From JBCDGZ01 sp038750655 (GTDB lineage: Bacteria > Bacteroidota > Bacteroidia > Chitinophagales > Saprospiraceae), in the NCBI GenBank assembly GCA_038750655.1, contig JBCDGZ010000098.1:1-30193 (forward strand): a DNA stretch of 30,193 bases, given 5' to 3'. Of this stretch, positions 15,953 through 24,258 are shown piece by piece (within the stretch, counting starts at the first letter, position 1; the number at the start of each line of letters is the position of its first letter). The notes under the pieces were generated by a model. The model saw nothing but the letters and a program-made list of their open reading frames with translations, had not been told where the DNA came from and made no database searches. The position numbers and the translations under genes were made by a program.

Positions 15953-18772
15953 CTAGGTAAAAGTGAATGGAAGCGTCGCTGGTCCGGGAATGGTGTATTG
16001 CATTGCTGCCCCCCTCGTCGAACTACCGCCAGTTGTGCTGGCATTAAAACCACGGAGGTGCAAGCTGATTTCTACATTAACTGTACTGGCTGCAACCGCC
16101 GGGGTGGTAATTTCTAGTGTCGTACTGTTGATCACATTTAGGTTAGTTCCAAAGAAACTTCCAAACTTAATCTTCAGCTCGGCGTCTCGTCCCAAACGAT
16201 TGGTAAAAGCCTCAATAAAATTGGTACCCGTAATCGTCACCACAGTTCCTCCGGCTGCCGGACCCGTATTGGTTGACAAGTTGGTAATGCTGGGAGCCAC
16301 AACACCGGCGTTGAAAGAGTTCAGAATCCCCCGAAGCTTATGAGCAATGCTGGCATTATTGCTAATGACTTCCGCAAAATACTCAGTGGCATTGGGATCG
16401 TTGGGAGAGTTGATCAGATTTTGCAACGGAGTCCATAAAATATGGACAAAATTATTACGAATATTGGTATTGGTAATCCAGGCATTATTGGTCGTAATAT
16501 CCCCGTCGCTGCTTTCTCTGATTTGCATAGAATGGCTCGTGAAGTGAGGATTAACCACCAATTCCCAGAAAATCTCGGTTACCGCATTGGCAAATATCCC
16601 TTCAATTTCTTCACCTCTGTTGACATCTGCAGCAGACGAAGGCCCCAGGCTAAAGCCCAGATTATTGTTCTCGTCGCGGAAATTATAGTAGGTGTAGTAA
16701 CCACCGGAGAAAATGTGTTCGATAGCCTCCGGGAAGCCTTCGATGATGGCCTGCTCATTATTGTACAATAGATTCCCGTAGTGCCGCAGCTTGAGGTCAC
16801 CAGAGAAAAATTCTCCGATAATATCCATCGTAGTATAATCGACCGCATGCCAATAGACATGGTGACTGCTTTCGTGGATCAACATATCTCGGTCCCATTG
16901 AGAAGGGCGGTCCGTCATCTGCACCACATCCAGCGGAACGGCGTGGGCAGTCATATTATTGGATTCCTGTATCCCTTTGGGTAGGTTACCTAATACAGAA
17001 AATACATATTCGCTTTTTATACCGTAGTAATTGCCGTTGGTCATATTGTGGTAAAAATGGGCCAATTCGCGAGTGATCTTTAAGGTATACAAGGCAAAAC
17101 GAGGCTGATCATCCAGGATAGAATAGGTCTGCAAGATGATGGGCCGGGCATTACTGCCTATTGTGGGCCGTTGAAAGTTCTTAAAGTCATCCCAGGTGGT
17201 GTATTCACTGTGCCCTTGGTTATTGAGCTGAAGTTCGTTTTCCACCGCACGCGTAGTAACTTCGAACTGAAATATACTTGCGACTTCAGTATATTCTACT
17301 ATCGACGAGTTCAATCCAATCGAAGAGTCTTCAACACCGTAGGCCACGCGCCAATAGATGTCTTCGTTGGGTTCAAGGTCGTAAACTACACCGTGTATCT
17401 CTCCTTTACTATTGGTTGTAACGGCCGAAAATAAGGGATTACTGTAGGAATATACTCCTGCTGTAGCAGTAGGTGGAGAATCGTGTAATTCAATGGTAAT
17501 CCCATCTGTGATTTCCTCATAAATCGGAGTAGAGAAACGGCGTTTGACATGCTGGACAATGAGGTGGAAGTCGACACCAATTCTGAATACCAAGGGATTG
17601 TTGGGCGCTCCGATAGTATGCCCATCAAAAGATTCGTAGTAGCCTTTGGCCCCTTGAACCGATAGCCAATAGTCGGAACCAGAGCCTTTGGTCGACCAGG
17701 AAGTGGGAAGGGTGCCCAGCCCACTCGCCGCAGAGGCGGCGGGATTTTCGATGGTAAAGAAAAAATCGGGATTGCCGCCCATCCATCCATCCGTAGGAAT
17801 GGCGACCGAGAAAGAAACAGCGCCATTACTATCGGTCGTCGACGTAGCTACGACATCATTGGGAGAGACGGGATCATACTCCATCATTTTGACCGTCAGG
17901 CCACTGTCAACGGGGACATAAATATCGGTAGTTCCGCTGGGGTTAGGATTCCAGACCTCAAATTTAATGTAGGCTTTAACTGTCGATTCGTTGAAGCTCG
18001 TCACGGAGGTAACTAGCGGGTGGCCATTCCATTTTGAAATGTAACTAGTGTTACTGGGATTGACATCAATGAAGGTCGGAAAGAGCTTAATAAAGCTCAG
18101 CGGGGAAATTTTATCAATATTGTAAATCGTACCGCCACTCTGAGATTCTGTGAAGTACATCTTTATCTTAAAGTTAGGATGATTACTGCCGTTTAGCTCG
18201 GTCAATCCTATATTTTTGCTACCGCTTCTCGGAAATTCCTTTTCGCCAAGCATCAATCGATCCAAGAACTTGGATTCCTTAACCGGTCGAGCAATCGTAG
18301 CCGGATCACTACTCTCCGTTTCAGACCAGGTCGCATCGAGAATAGGATCAGGAACGGCCCCCATATCGGGGGCAATATCACTACGGAAGCTAGCAGGCTC
18401 GACTCCTTCGATCAGGATGTAGACTGGAGACGGCACGCCATTGGGCACCGCAGCCATTAGCGCATTATCGGTGAGGACTAAAAGTTTTGTTAAAACCCCA
18501 CCTTTGGCCCCAGTCGTAATCTGTGAGTTCACCGTGAGGCCCGAAACGGTAGGGGTATAGGTGGTATTAGGAGGAATATAAGTTACCATTCCATTGAACA
18601 TACAAAAGACTTGCAGCGCAGTGGTTAGCGTATCAAATGTATATTCAATCCCATCCAGATCATTAAAAACTGCCGTAGCCTGTGCCCCAGCGGTGTAGAT
18701 GCTGCTAGGATCACTACCGGCAGCTAATCCTGGATCGGCAATAACGGGCAAATGAGCATTTGATATGGACAT
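15953..18772 (-). CDS. Leaderless HExxH metallopeptidase with TIG domain
   Basis: 939 residues from the ATG at 18772 (MSISNAHLPV); no signal peptide. Residues about 255-345 and 400-505 look like Ig/CNA-B-type modules (VVATSTTDSNGAVSFSV; VTTNSKGEIHGVVYDL). The catalytic part spans about 545-820: HESSH at 633-637 supplies the two His zinc ligands and Glu634 as general base, and Glu678 in the EGFPEA segment, 41 residues after the second His, is a good third ligand, as in gluzincins. A TIG (IPT) domain follows at about 826-930 (APSITNLSTNTG, GGTVVTITGTNF). A Thr/Pro-rich tail ends the protein; it is not a T9SS domain. It is second in the operon, 45 bases behind the 361-residue gene and 5 bases ahead of the lipoprotein gene. 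A zinc peptidase acting outside the cell is likely; the substrate and export route are unknown. Confidence 0.82.
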   Translation of the reverse strand: MSISNAHLPVIADPGLAAGSDPSSIYTAGAQATAVFNDLDGIEYTFDTLTTALQVFCMFNGMVTYIPPNTTYTPTVSGLTVNSQITTGAKGGVLTKLLVLTDNALMAAVPNGVPSPVYILIEGVEPASFRSDIAPDMGAVPDPILDATWSETESSDPATIARPVKESKFLDRLMLGEKEFPRSGSKNIGLTELNGSNHPNFKIKMYFTESQSGGTIYNIDKISPLSFIKLFPTFIDVNPSNTSYISKWNGHPLVTSVTSFNESTVKAYIKFEVWNPNPSGTTDIYVPVDSGLTVKMMEYDPVSPNDVVATSTTDSNGAVSFSVAIPTDGWMGGNPDFFFTIENPAASAASGLGTLPTSWSTKGSGSDYWLSVQGAKGYYESFDGHTIGAPNNPLVFRIGVDFHLIVQHVKRRFSTPIYEEITDGITIELHDSPPTATAGVYSYSNPLFSAVTTNSKGEIHGVVYDLEPNEDIYWRVAYGVEDSSIGLNSSIVEYTEVASIFQFEVTTRAVENELQLNNQGHSEYTTWDDFKNFQRPTIGSNARPIILQTYSILDDQPRFALYTLKITRELAHFYHNMTNGNYYGIKSEYVFSVLGNLPKGIQESNNMTAHAVPLDVVQMTDRPSQWDRDMLIHESSHHVYWHAVDYTTMDIIGEFFSGDLKLRHYGNLLYNNEQAIIEGFPEAIEHIFSGGYYTYYNFRDENNNLGFSLGPSSAADVNRGEEIEGIFANAVTEIFWELVVNPHFTSHSMQIRESSDGDITTNNAWITNTNIRNNFVHILWTPLQNLINSPNDPNATEYFAEVISNNASIAHKLRGILNSFNAGVVAPSITNLSTNTGPAAGGTVVTITGTNFIEAFTNRLGRDAELKIKFGSFFGTNLNVINSTTLEITTPAVAASTVNVEISLHLRGFNASTTGGSSTRGAAMQYTIPGPATLPFTFT

Positions 18773-18817
18773 CTTTATTCTTTTTCAGTGATTAAACAAT
18801 GTTATTTAAGCTGCTCG

Positions 18818-19903
18818 CTATCCAATCGTCGTCTTTTCAATTTTCACGCGCTGTAGGCAAGCCTCCCGAGGCAGATCGTTCTGGCCGCTCCCCGGGCTAA
18901 CCAGCCAGTTGTTATAGTTCCTCAGCTCATTCAGCAGGCTTAGGGCGAAATAGCTGCTGCTGCTGGGGCGGAAGTAGGTATAAATCGACTGGGGGCGGTC
19001 CAGCCCCTGTATGGCCAGGCAGTTAATGGCGGGGGGACGCCTGGAGCGGCGGGTATTTTGCGGGACCGCCTCCTCGAATTCATGCCACAAGCCTCCGTTT
19101 TGAAAGCCCGACAGCACCCGCCCACAGAAGGTGCCGTAGCCGGCATCGTGGAAGGTCCAGTCGCCCTGCATCAGGAAGACGGCGTCGGGCTCGGAGGTGC
19201 TGATGTTGATGCGGGGGAGGGGCGCATTGCCGATGTCTTCGACGCAGAAAAGAGAAGAAAACGCCCCGTTGATTTTGAAATTGCGCGCCAGCACCTGAGT
19301 ACCGAGAGAGGGCAGGTCGAAACAGATGATGGAGCCCGCTCCGATGTTCTTTTTGCCGATGTAGGTGATGCGCTGAGAGGTGATCTCTGCATCAAAGCGG
19401 CCGTTGGGGCCGTACCAGCGATTGGTGCGTTGATTGGCCGCCGCCCCCGCTTCAAAGACCCCGTTGGTCACCACAAACTGCGTGTAAGGCTTTAGCTCAA
19501 CCAGCGTCGTGATGATCATGCGGTCATCGCCGTAGTAGTAATTGTTATCAAAGCCCCAAAAGCTGAGATCGCCGGGGTACAGCATGGTGCCGCAGGCATC
19601 TTTGGGAAGCACACAGCTCTTTTCGCACAGAGGCGCAGGAAATTCCACCACCTTATATTCCCAAGTATTTTTGGGCTGCTCGGCAAATCGAATCCGAATA
19701 TCATATTCTCCCGGACCCAAACCCTCAAAGGTCCCATCAGATTGATACGTTTCTCCACCATTAATGCTGTACTGCAGGGCAATTTTCTTCACAGCGGTGG
19801 CTTCAATAATCAAAGCCCCATTATTCGACCCTGGCGGACATTCGGGGAAAATGCAAACAAATCGATGAACCGTGATCCCGAGTTTATTATATGTTTCACT
19901 CAT
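18818..19903 (-). CDS. Leaderless protein with SprB-like repeat and beta-sandwich
   Basis: 361 residues from the ATG at 19903 (MSETYNKLGI), without signal peptide. Residues 41-75 (IALQYSINGGETYQSDGTFE then LGPGEYDIRI) match the SprB repeat pattern (ySiNGG.tyq....F..L..G.Y.i.v), known from surface adhesins of gliding Bacteroidota. A Cys cluster (Cys93, Cys97, Cys104) links to a second domain at about 108-255: PGDLSFWGFDNN, LKPYTQFVVTNGVFEAG, IGAGSIICFDLP, SEPDAVFLMQGDW. This sequence of landmarks resembles a lamin-tail-like beta-sandwich module of secreted Bacteroidota proteins. The last 60 residues are basic then Ser-rich. It is the first gene of the operon, after the 573-base spacer. An adhesive or binding role is inference; the lack of a signal peptide is odd for such domains. 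Confidence 0.78.
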   Translation of the reverse strand: MSETYNKLGITVHRFVCIFPECPPGSNNGALIIEATAVKKIALQYSINGGETYQSDGTFEGLGPGEYDIRIRFAEQPKNTWEYKVVEFPAPLCEKSCVLPKDACGTMLYPGDLSFWGFDNNYYYGDDRMIITTLVELKPYTQFVVTNGVFEAGAAANQRTNRWYGPNGRFDAEITSQRITYIGKKNIGAGSIICFDLPSLGTQVLARNFKINGAFSSLFCVEDIGNAPLPRINISTSEPDAVFLMQGDWTFHDAGYGTFCGRVLSGFQNGGLWHEFEEAVPQNTRRSRRPPAINCLAIQGLDRPQSIYTYFRPSSSSYFALSLLNELRNYNNWLVSPGSGQNDLPREACLQRVKIEKTTIG

Positions 19904-20476
19904 GATGATAATTTAAATGATCCACAAATTGGGGTTGAACATATCTAAAATGCATTATCAGTATTTTGTTAAATTTTTAATTTTGTCGTATAGCTGTCAC
20001 ATCCTATGTCAGTCTCTGCATTGTTGCAAATAGACATAGCTCGACCAGCCGAAAAGCGACAATCTCTTTTCGACATCCCCTCTTGGACATGAGCAATAGC
20101 AGCGATGTCCATTGCGACCGATGATTAGATCACAAGGGGATAAATTTGGTTTTCCTGTGTTAGAAAGAATCTGTTTTACCTAACGGATGATTTAGCAATA
20201 TAAGTGTTGGGCAGTGAGTACAATATGTATGAGATATTGTATAATGTGTAAAACCTTGTTGATTTGAAAAAATGTGTTAGACGCTTCTTAGATTGATGTT
20301 ATAGTTGTCATTAAAACGACCTTTGTGGCAGGTCTGTTGTAATTATATACAGCTAATTTGAGAGGATGTTAATTTACTTTTTGTTGTTTTTTGATAGATA
20401 CTCTAAATATACAACTATTTATTTATGTTTCAAGGCTTTTTTTCTTTTTTTTAATTTTTTTAACATCATGTAAGAA
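19904..20476. promoter_or_regulatory. AT-rich 573-base spacer upstream of the giant-protein operon
   Basis: No convincing gene on either strand. Inverted repeats cluster at 20050-20115: CGAAAAG (20050-20056) / CTTTTCG (20066-20072), and TGGACAT (20084-20090) / ATGTCCA (20105-20111), the latter interleaved with GCAAT (20093-20097) / ATTGC (20111-20115). A possible minus-strand promoter is TTG (20433-20431), 19 bases, TATATTTA (20411-20404); it would give a leader of about 490 bases containing these repeats. The stretch 20435-20461 is nearly all T on the plus strand. Confidence 0.35.
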
Positions 20477-21337
20477 TTATCGCTTCCAAACCAATGCTGG
20501 CACCTGCTCCTCTGCTTTGATAATTTCCGCTACTCTTAGGTTGTGCACCACACTGCGCAGCATCTTATCGCTCACCCAGCCATGAATGGCCCATTCAGTG
20601 GCGTGGTACCAGCGTTCCACATCCTTGAGGCGTTGGTTGTAGCGCTGGGCAACCAGCGGAATGCTATCGTCGGTTTGCATGAAGCGGTCGCAGTGATCGT
20701 GGATGGTGCGGAGCATACGGATGACGGACTCTGGTTGCTGTTCCAGAATTTGATTGGTGGCAGCAATCATAAAGCAGGGCCAGGGGGTGATAAATTCTCC
20801 GACCCGTTTCAGTTGGCCACTGTCAACATAGGGTTTAGTCGTGTATTTTTCCCAATAAAAAACGTCCGTTTGCTGCTCGGCCAGGGAGGCCAGTGCCCCC
20901 TCCAAATTTTTGATGATGGTAAATTGTTCCTTGGCGATTTTTCGATCATTATTGGTCGCATCAACAATCGCCATGAGGTGAGAGCCCGATCCGAAGCGGC
21001 TGATGGCATACTGGCGATCGTATATTTCCCGGTGATGTTGCAAACTGTTGTCGACCCCGGTGTGTATGCCCCAGATCAGTGGTGTATTGACGTAGCCGGA
21101 GACGATCTTGGCTGGGTTGCCGTTGATGATGTCCTTGATGATGCCTTCGGTGAGCAGGATACAGGCATCGACCTCATTGTCCCGCAGGGCCTTCGTCATC
21201 TGCCCCGTTCCTCCTTTGAAAGTCGTCCATTCGATGCGGACACCGCGACTTTCGAAGCTGCCATCTTCTATGGCCAGGTGGATAGGTAGGTTGAAATGCT
21301 CCGGCACACCGCCGAGTCGTATGGTTTGGATTTGCAT
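20477..21337 (-). CDS. Periplasmic-binding-protein-like (type 2) cytoplasmic protein
   Basis: 286 residues from the ATG at 21337. The sequence starts directly with the first strand of a type 2 periplasmic-binding fold (IQTIRLGGVPEHFNLPIHLA, then GGTGQMTKALRDNEVDACILLTEG), with no signal peptide or lipobox. It resembles the PBP2 group named after Candida Ca3427, relatives of NMT1/THI5 and of nitrate/taurine/sulfonate binding proteins, whose members also lack export signals. Landmarks: WGIHTGVDN, ISRFGSGSHLMA, VFYWEKYTTKPYVDSGQLKRVGEF (cited in part), WPCFMIAATN. Ligand unknown; thiamine-pyrimidine-like or small sulfonated/nitrogenous compounds are family guesses. No ABC permease or ATPase is adjacent, so a transport role is not supported here. 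It is divergent from ppc across 186 bases. Confidence 0.78.
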   Translation of the reverse strand: MQIQTIRLGGVPEHFNLPIHLAIEDGSFESRGVRIEWTTFKGGTGQMTKALRDNEVDACILLTEGIIKDIINGNPAKIVSGYVNTPLIWGIHTGVDNSLQHHREIYDRQYAISRFGSGSHLMAIVDATNNDRKIAKEQFTIIKNLEGALASLAEQQTDVFYWEKYTTKPYVDSGQLKRVGEFITPWPCFMIAATNQILEQQPESVIRMLRTIHDHCDRFMQTDDSIPLVAQRYNQRLKDVERWYHATEWAIHGWVSDKMLRSVVHNLRVAEIIKAEEQVPALVWKR

Positions 21338-21421
21338 AGGGAGTTGCTGCGTTGTGTTCGTTAATAGCTAGCGCTTGAGCAGTAAAGATAAGGCGCTTCT
21401 CTTAGAATCTGTCCTTATGGA

Positions 21422-21451
21422 TTGGGGAAAGTTAAGCAGGGATTAAGTTTG
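21422..21451 (+). promoter_or_regulatory. Putative ppc promoter (Bacteroidota type)
   Basis: TTG at 21422-21424, 19 bases, then TAAGTTTG at 21444-21451, an exact match to TAnnTTTG. The predicted start of transcription is near 21458, about 65 bases before the ATG at 21524. This also argues against the in-frame TTG at 21422 as start codon. Confidence 0.5.
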
Positions 21452-21523
21452 GGAACATTTGCCCCTTTGAAGAGTTCTCTAATTGTATATCTACGGGATT
21501 TGTTGAAGATTAATAAAATAGGT

Positions 21524-24244
21524 ATGACTAAAGAAACCCTACAAAGAGAAGGATTAGAAAAAATTAAAGCCGATTTACACGGGGTGATGTCCAGTTTCAA
21601 ATCCATGCTCCTTTCCCTTGGAGAAACCGCCATTGCCAACCACTTACCCTGGATCAATGAGCCCCCAGCTGCTAATACCCTTCCTCGAGTACCAGATGAA
21701 AAGCTGGTTCAAGCCATCGGCATTTCTTTTGAGCTGCTGAACTTGGTAGAAGAAAATGCTGCTACCCAGTTTCGCCGCAAAATGGAAACGCATTTTGGCC
21801 TCTCCGCCATTAGAGGGTCCTGGGGCGAAACCCTGCACCATTGGAAGGAGCAGGGCATCACCTCGGAGGCCGCCGCCGCCTTGTTACCCCAAATCAATGT
21901 AATGCCCGTCCTGACGGCCCACCCCACAGAGGCCAAGCGGGTGACCGTACTCCGTATTCACCGCGAACTGTATATGCTGCTGGTCAGTAACGAAAATTCA
22001 AAATGGTCGACCTCCGAGCGGCAATTGCTACAAGAAAAGATGGAGGTCATCCTGGAGCGCTGGTGGCGGACCGGCGAAATCTACTTGAGCAAGCCCAGCC
22101 TGGAAGACGAGCGCAGCAACCTCATGCACTACTTCGCCAAGGTCTTCCCGGAGGCCCTGCGGCTGAGCGATCAGCGCCTCCGCGATGCCTGGGATACCTC
22201 CGGCTACGAGGCCGATTTGCTCCGATGGCCCGAGCAATTTCCGACGCTGCAATTCGGCAGTTGGGTCGGCGGCGACCGGGATGGCCACCCCTACGTCACC
22301 CCCGCCTTCACCGCCTCCACCTTGGCTCTCCATCGGCGGGCCGCGTTGACGTTGATTAAAGAGGCGCTTTCTGAACTGGCTTCCCAGCTCAGCTTTTCCC
22401 AGCAAAGCCACCCAATGAATCCCGAGTTTATCTCGCTGATCCAAGAACGGGCTGCCGTGCTAGGGGCAGAGGGCCAAAAGGCTTTAGATCGCAACCCGAT
22501 GGAGCCCTGGCGGCAATTGGTCAACCTCTTCGTTGTTCGCCTGGATAATACCTTACTAGCTACCCCGCCCTCCGATCCAATGTGCTGGTACCAAAGGCCC
22601 GCCCACTTGGCCGAAGACCTGAGGTACCTCCGTCAAACCCTCATTCAGATCAACGCGCAAAAAATCGCCCAAACCCTACTGTTCCCAGTCGAGCGGATGG
22701 TGCAGTGCTTTGGCTTCCATCTGGCCAAGCTGGACATCCGCCAGAACAGTGCCTACCACGAAAAGGTGCTCAGTCAGATTTTGCAGAAAGCAGGCTACGC
22801 AGATGTTGACTACGGCAGCTGGTCGGAGGAGAAGCGCCTGGCCTTTTTGAATGAAGAATTGGAGCGTAAGCGCCCCTTTGTCATCTGGGGGGCTTCTTGC
22901 GGCGTAGAGGCGGATAATTTGTTGGGCTACTACCGGGAGTTGAAACACTATGTGAAGCGTTACGGAACGGAGGGCATCGGCTCGGTCATCGTCAGTATGA
23001 CGCGAAGTTTGAGCGATTTGCTAGTGGTCTATTTGTTTTTGCGGGAGGTGGATTTGTTGGATACGGCCATTCCTGTAGTACCCTTGTTGGAAACCATAGA
23101 AGATTTGCAAGCTGGGGGGGCTATTTTGGAGGCTTTTCTGAGCCACCCCATTACGGTGGAGCGCAGAGAGCGCCACGGCGCGACGGTCCAGGAAGTGATG
23201 TTGGGCTACAGTGATAGCAACAAAGATGGCGGTATTCTGACCAGCCGGTGGAGCATCTATAAGGCTGAAGAGGAGTTGACCGAGATTGCTGCACGTCATG
23301 GTGTAGAGCTTTGCTTCTTCCACGGTCGGGGCGGATCGATCAGTCGAGGAGGAGGGAAGGTACATCGTTTTCTTTCCAGTATGCCGCCGGGGTCGGTGAG
23401 TGGGACGATAAAGATGACGGTGCAGGGAGAGACCATTGCGAATCAATTTGCCAATCGTCTTAATGCTACCTACAACTTGGAGATGTTCCTCTCGGGGACG
23501 GCCCGCCAGACGATGCTATCGAAGGTGCCCCCCTTGCACCCTGAATTGCCGCAGATTATGGACCGCCTGATCGGCTTGGCGCGACAGCAATACCGGGCTT
23601 TGTTGGATCACCCGGGATTCATTGAATTCTACAACCACGCTACGCCCATCGATGTGTTGGAGCAGAGCAAAATTGGCTCTCGCCCGGCCCGCCGCACCGG
23701 CCAGCGTTCGCTGGAAGATTTGCGCTCCATTCCTTGGGTGTTCAGTTGGAGCCAGTCGCGTTTCAATCTGACCGGCTGGTTCAGCACCGGAACCGCCTTG
23801 ACGAAATTAGAAGAAAACTACCCCGACGACTTTGCCGTACTGAAAAGCCTGGCCAATCAATGGCCCTTTTTGAAGTACCGCCTCATCCAGATCGAAACCA
23901 ATCTGCTGAACGCTGACCCCCAGGTCATGCAGGCCTTCGCAGATTTGGTGGCTGATCCAGCTGTCCGTTCGGATTTAATGAGCCTCATCGAAACCGACTA
24001 TCAGAAAGGGCTGCAACAAATCGAACAGCTCACTGAGCTTTCTCTCCCCGAGCGCCGTTTGACTCGACTGGAAAATATCAAGCTGCGGGGCCGCGCGCTC
24101 AGCCTCCTCCACGAACTGCAAATCAGTAACCTCAAGGACTGGCGAGCACTCAAGGACAGCGATGCCCAGCAAGCAGAACCACTGCTGCTCAAGCTCTTAC
24201 TTTTGGTCAATGCCCTTTCGGGGGGGCTGAAGGGAACAGGTTAG
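21524..24244 (+). CDS. ppc: Phosphoenolpyruvate carboxylase
   Basis: 906 residues from the ATG at 21524 (MTKETLQREG), close to the usual 880-960 of bacterial enzymes. It carboxylates phosphoenolpyruvate with bicarbonate to oxaloacetate, the anaplerotic feed of the TCA cycle, in the cytoplasm. Landmarks by residue: the catalytic-His segment VLTAHPTEAKR (His133), SWVGGDRDGHP (about 246-256), VMLGYSDSNKDGG (558-570), the Gly-rich loop FHGRGGSISRGGG (599-611), QGETIANQF (from 634), IPWVFSWSQSRFNLTGW, and the C-terminal GTG in place of the usual NTG end. The longer frame starting with TTG at 21422 is rejected because the promoter-like box lies inside it. It is the only plus-strand gene of the window, convergent with the SLC13 gene 14 bases away. 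Confidence 0.96.
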   Translation: MTKETLQREGLEKIKADLHGVMSSFKSMLLSLGETAIANHLPWINEPPAANTLPRVPDEKLVQAIGISFELLNLVEENAATQFRRKMETHFGLSAIRGSWGETLHHWKEQGITSEAAAALLPQINVMPVLTAHPTEAKRVTVLRIHRELYMLLVSNENSKWSTSERQLLQEKMEVILERWWRTGEIYLSKPSLEDERSNLMHYFAKVFPEALRLSDQRLRDAWDTSGYEADLLRWPEQFPTLQFGSWVGGDRDGHPYVTPAFTASTLALHRRAALTLIKEALSELASQLSFSQQSHPMNPEFISLIQERAAVLGAEGQKALDRNPMEPWRQLVNLFVVRLDNTLLATPPSDPMCWYQRPAHLAEDLRYLRQTLIQINAQKIAQTLLFPVERMVQCFGFHLAKLDIRQNSAYHEKVLSQILQKAGYADVDYGSWSEEKRLAFLNEELERKRPFVIWGASCGVEADNLLGYYRELKHYVKRYGTEGIGSVIVSMTRSLSDLLVVYLFLREVDLLDTAIPVVPLLETIEDLQAGGAILEAFLSHPITVERRERHGATVQEVMLGYSDSNKDGGILTSRWSIYKAEEELTEIAARHGVELCFFHGRGGSISRGGGKVHRFLSSMPPGSVSGTIKMTVQGETIANQFANRLNATYNLEMFLSGTARQTMLSKVPPLHPELPQIMDRLIGLARQQYRALLDHPGFIEFYNHATPIDVLEQSKIGSRPARRTGQRSLEDLRSIPWVFSWSQSRFNLTGWFSTGTALTKLEENYPDDFAVLKSLANQWPFLKYRLIQIETNLLNADPQVMQAFADLVADPAVRSDLMSLIETDYQKGLQQIEQLTELSLPERRLTRLENIKLRGRALSLLHELQISNLKDWRALKDSDAQQAEPLLLKLLLLVNALSGGLKGTG

Positions 24245-24258
24245 GAACATAACTGGGC

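Larger units (their letters stand above)
6074..19903 (-). other. Candidate five-gene operon of leaderless giant proteins
   Basis: Five minus-strand genes follow one another with gaps of 45, 5, 12 and 52 bases, with a 573-base spacer upstream and a hairpin downstream. Four products (361, 939, 1734 and 1351 residues) start with non-hydrophobic N-termini; only the third (182 residues) has an export signal, a lipoprotein one. Domains seen or suspected are an SprB-like repeat, a gluzincin-type metallopeptidase, a TIG domain, FN3-like modules and long beta-rich regions. The shared order and tight spacing indicate one functional unit. What it does cannot be read from the sequence. Confidence 0.7.

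Noticed and set aside
6074..19903. Contractile injection or phage-tail core genes in the giant operon
   Set aside because: No sheath, tube, baseplate, LysM or AAA ATPase protein is visible; any link to such a system is outside the window.
20366..20473. 35-residue Phe/Leu-rich plus-strand ORF starting with ATG
   Set aside because: Composition artefact of the poly-T tract; no ribosome site or domain.
20391..20585. Plus-strand ORF with a lipoprotein-like N-terminus (IFLTSCKNY)
   Set aside because: TTG start in a T-run; the hydrophobic part is a by-product of the poly-T tract and the rest is antisense to the substrate-binding gene.
20543..21289. 248-residue plus-strand ORF
   Set aside because: Antisense of the binding-protein gene; no start context or domain.
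21422..21523. N-terminal extension of ppc from TTG
   Set aside because: Overlaps the promoter-like TTG-N19-TAAGTTTG and is not part of the usual Ppc N-terminus.
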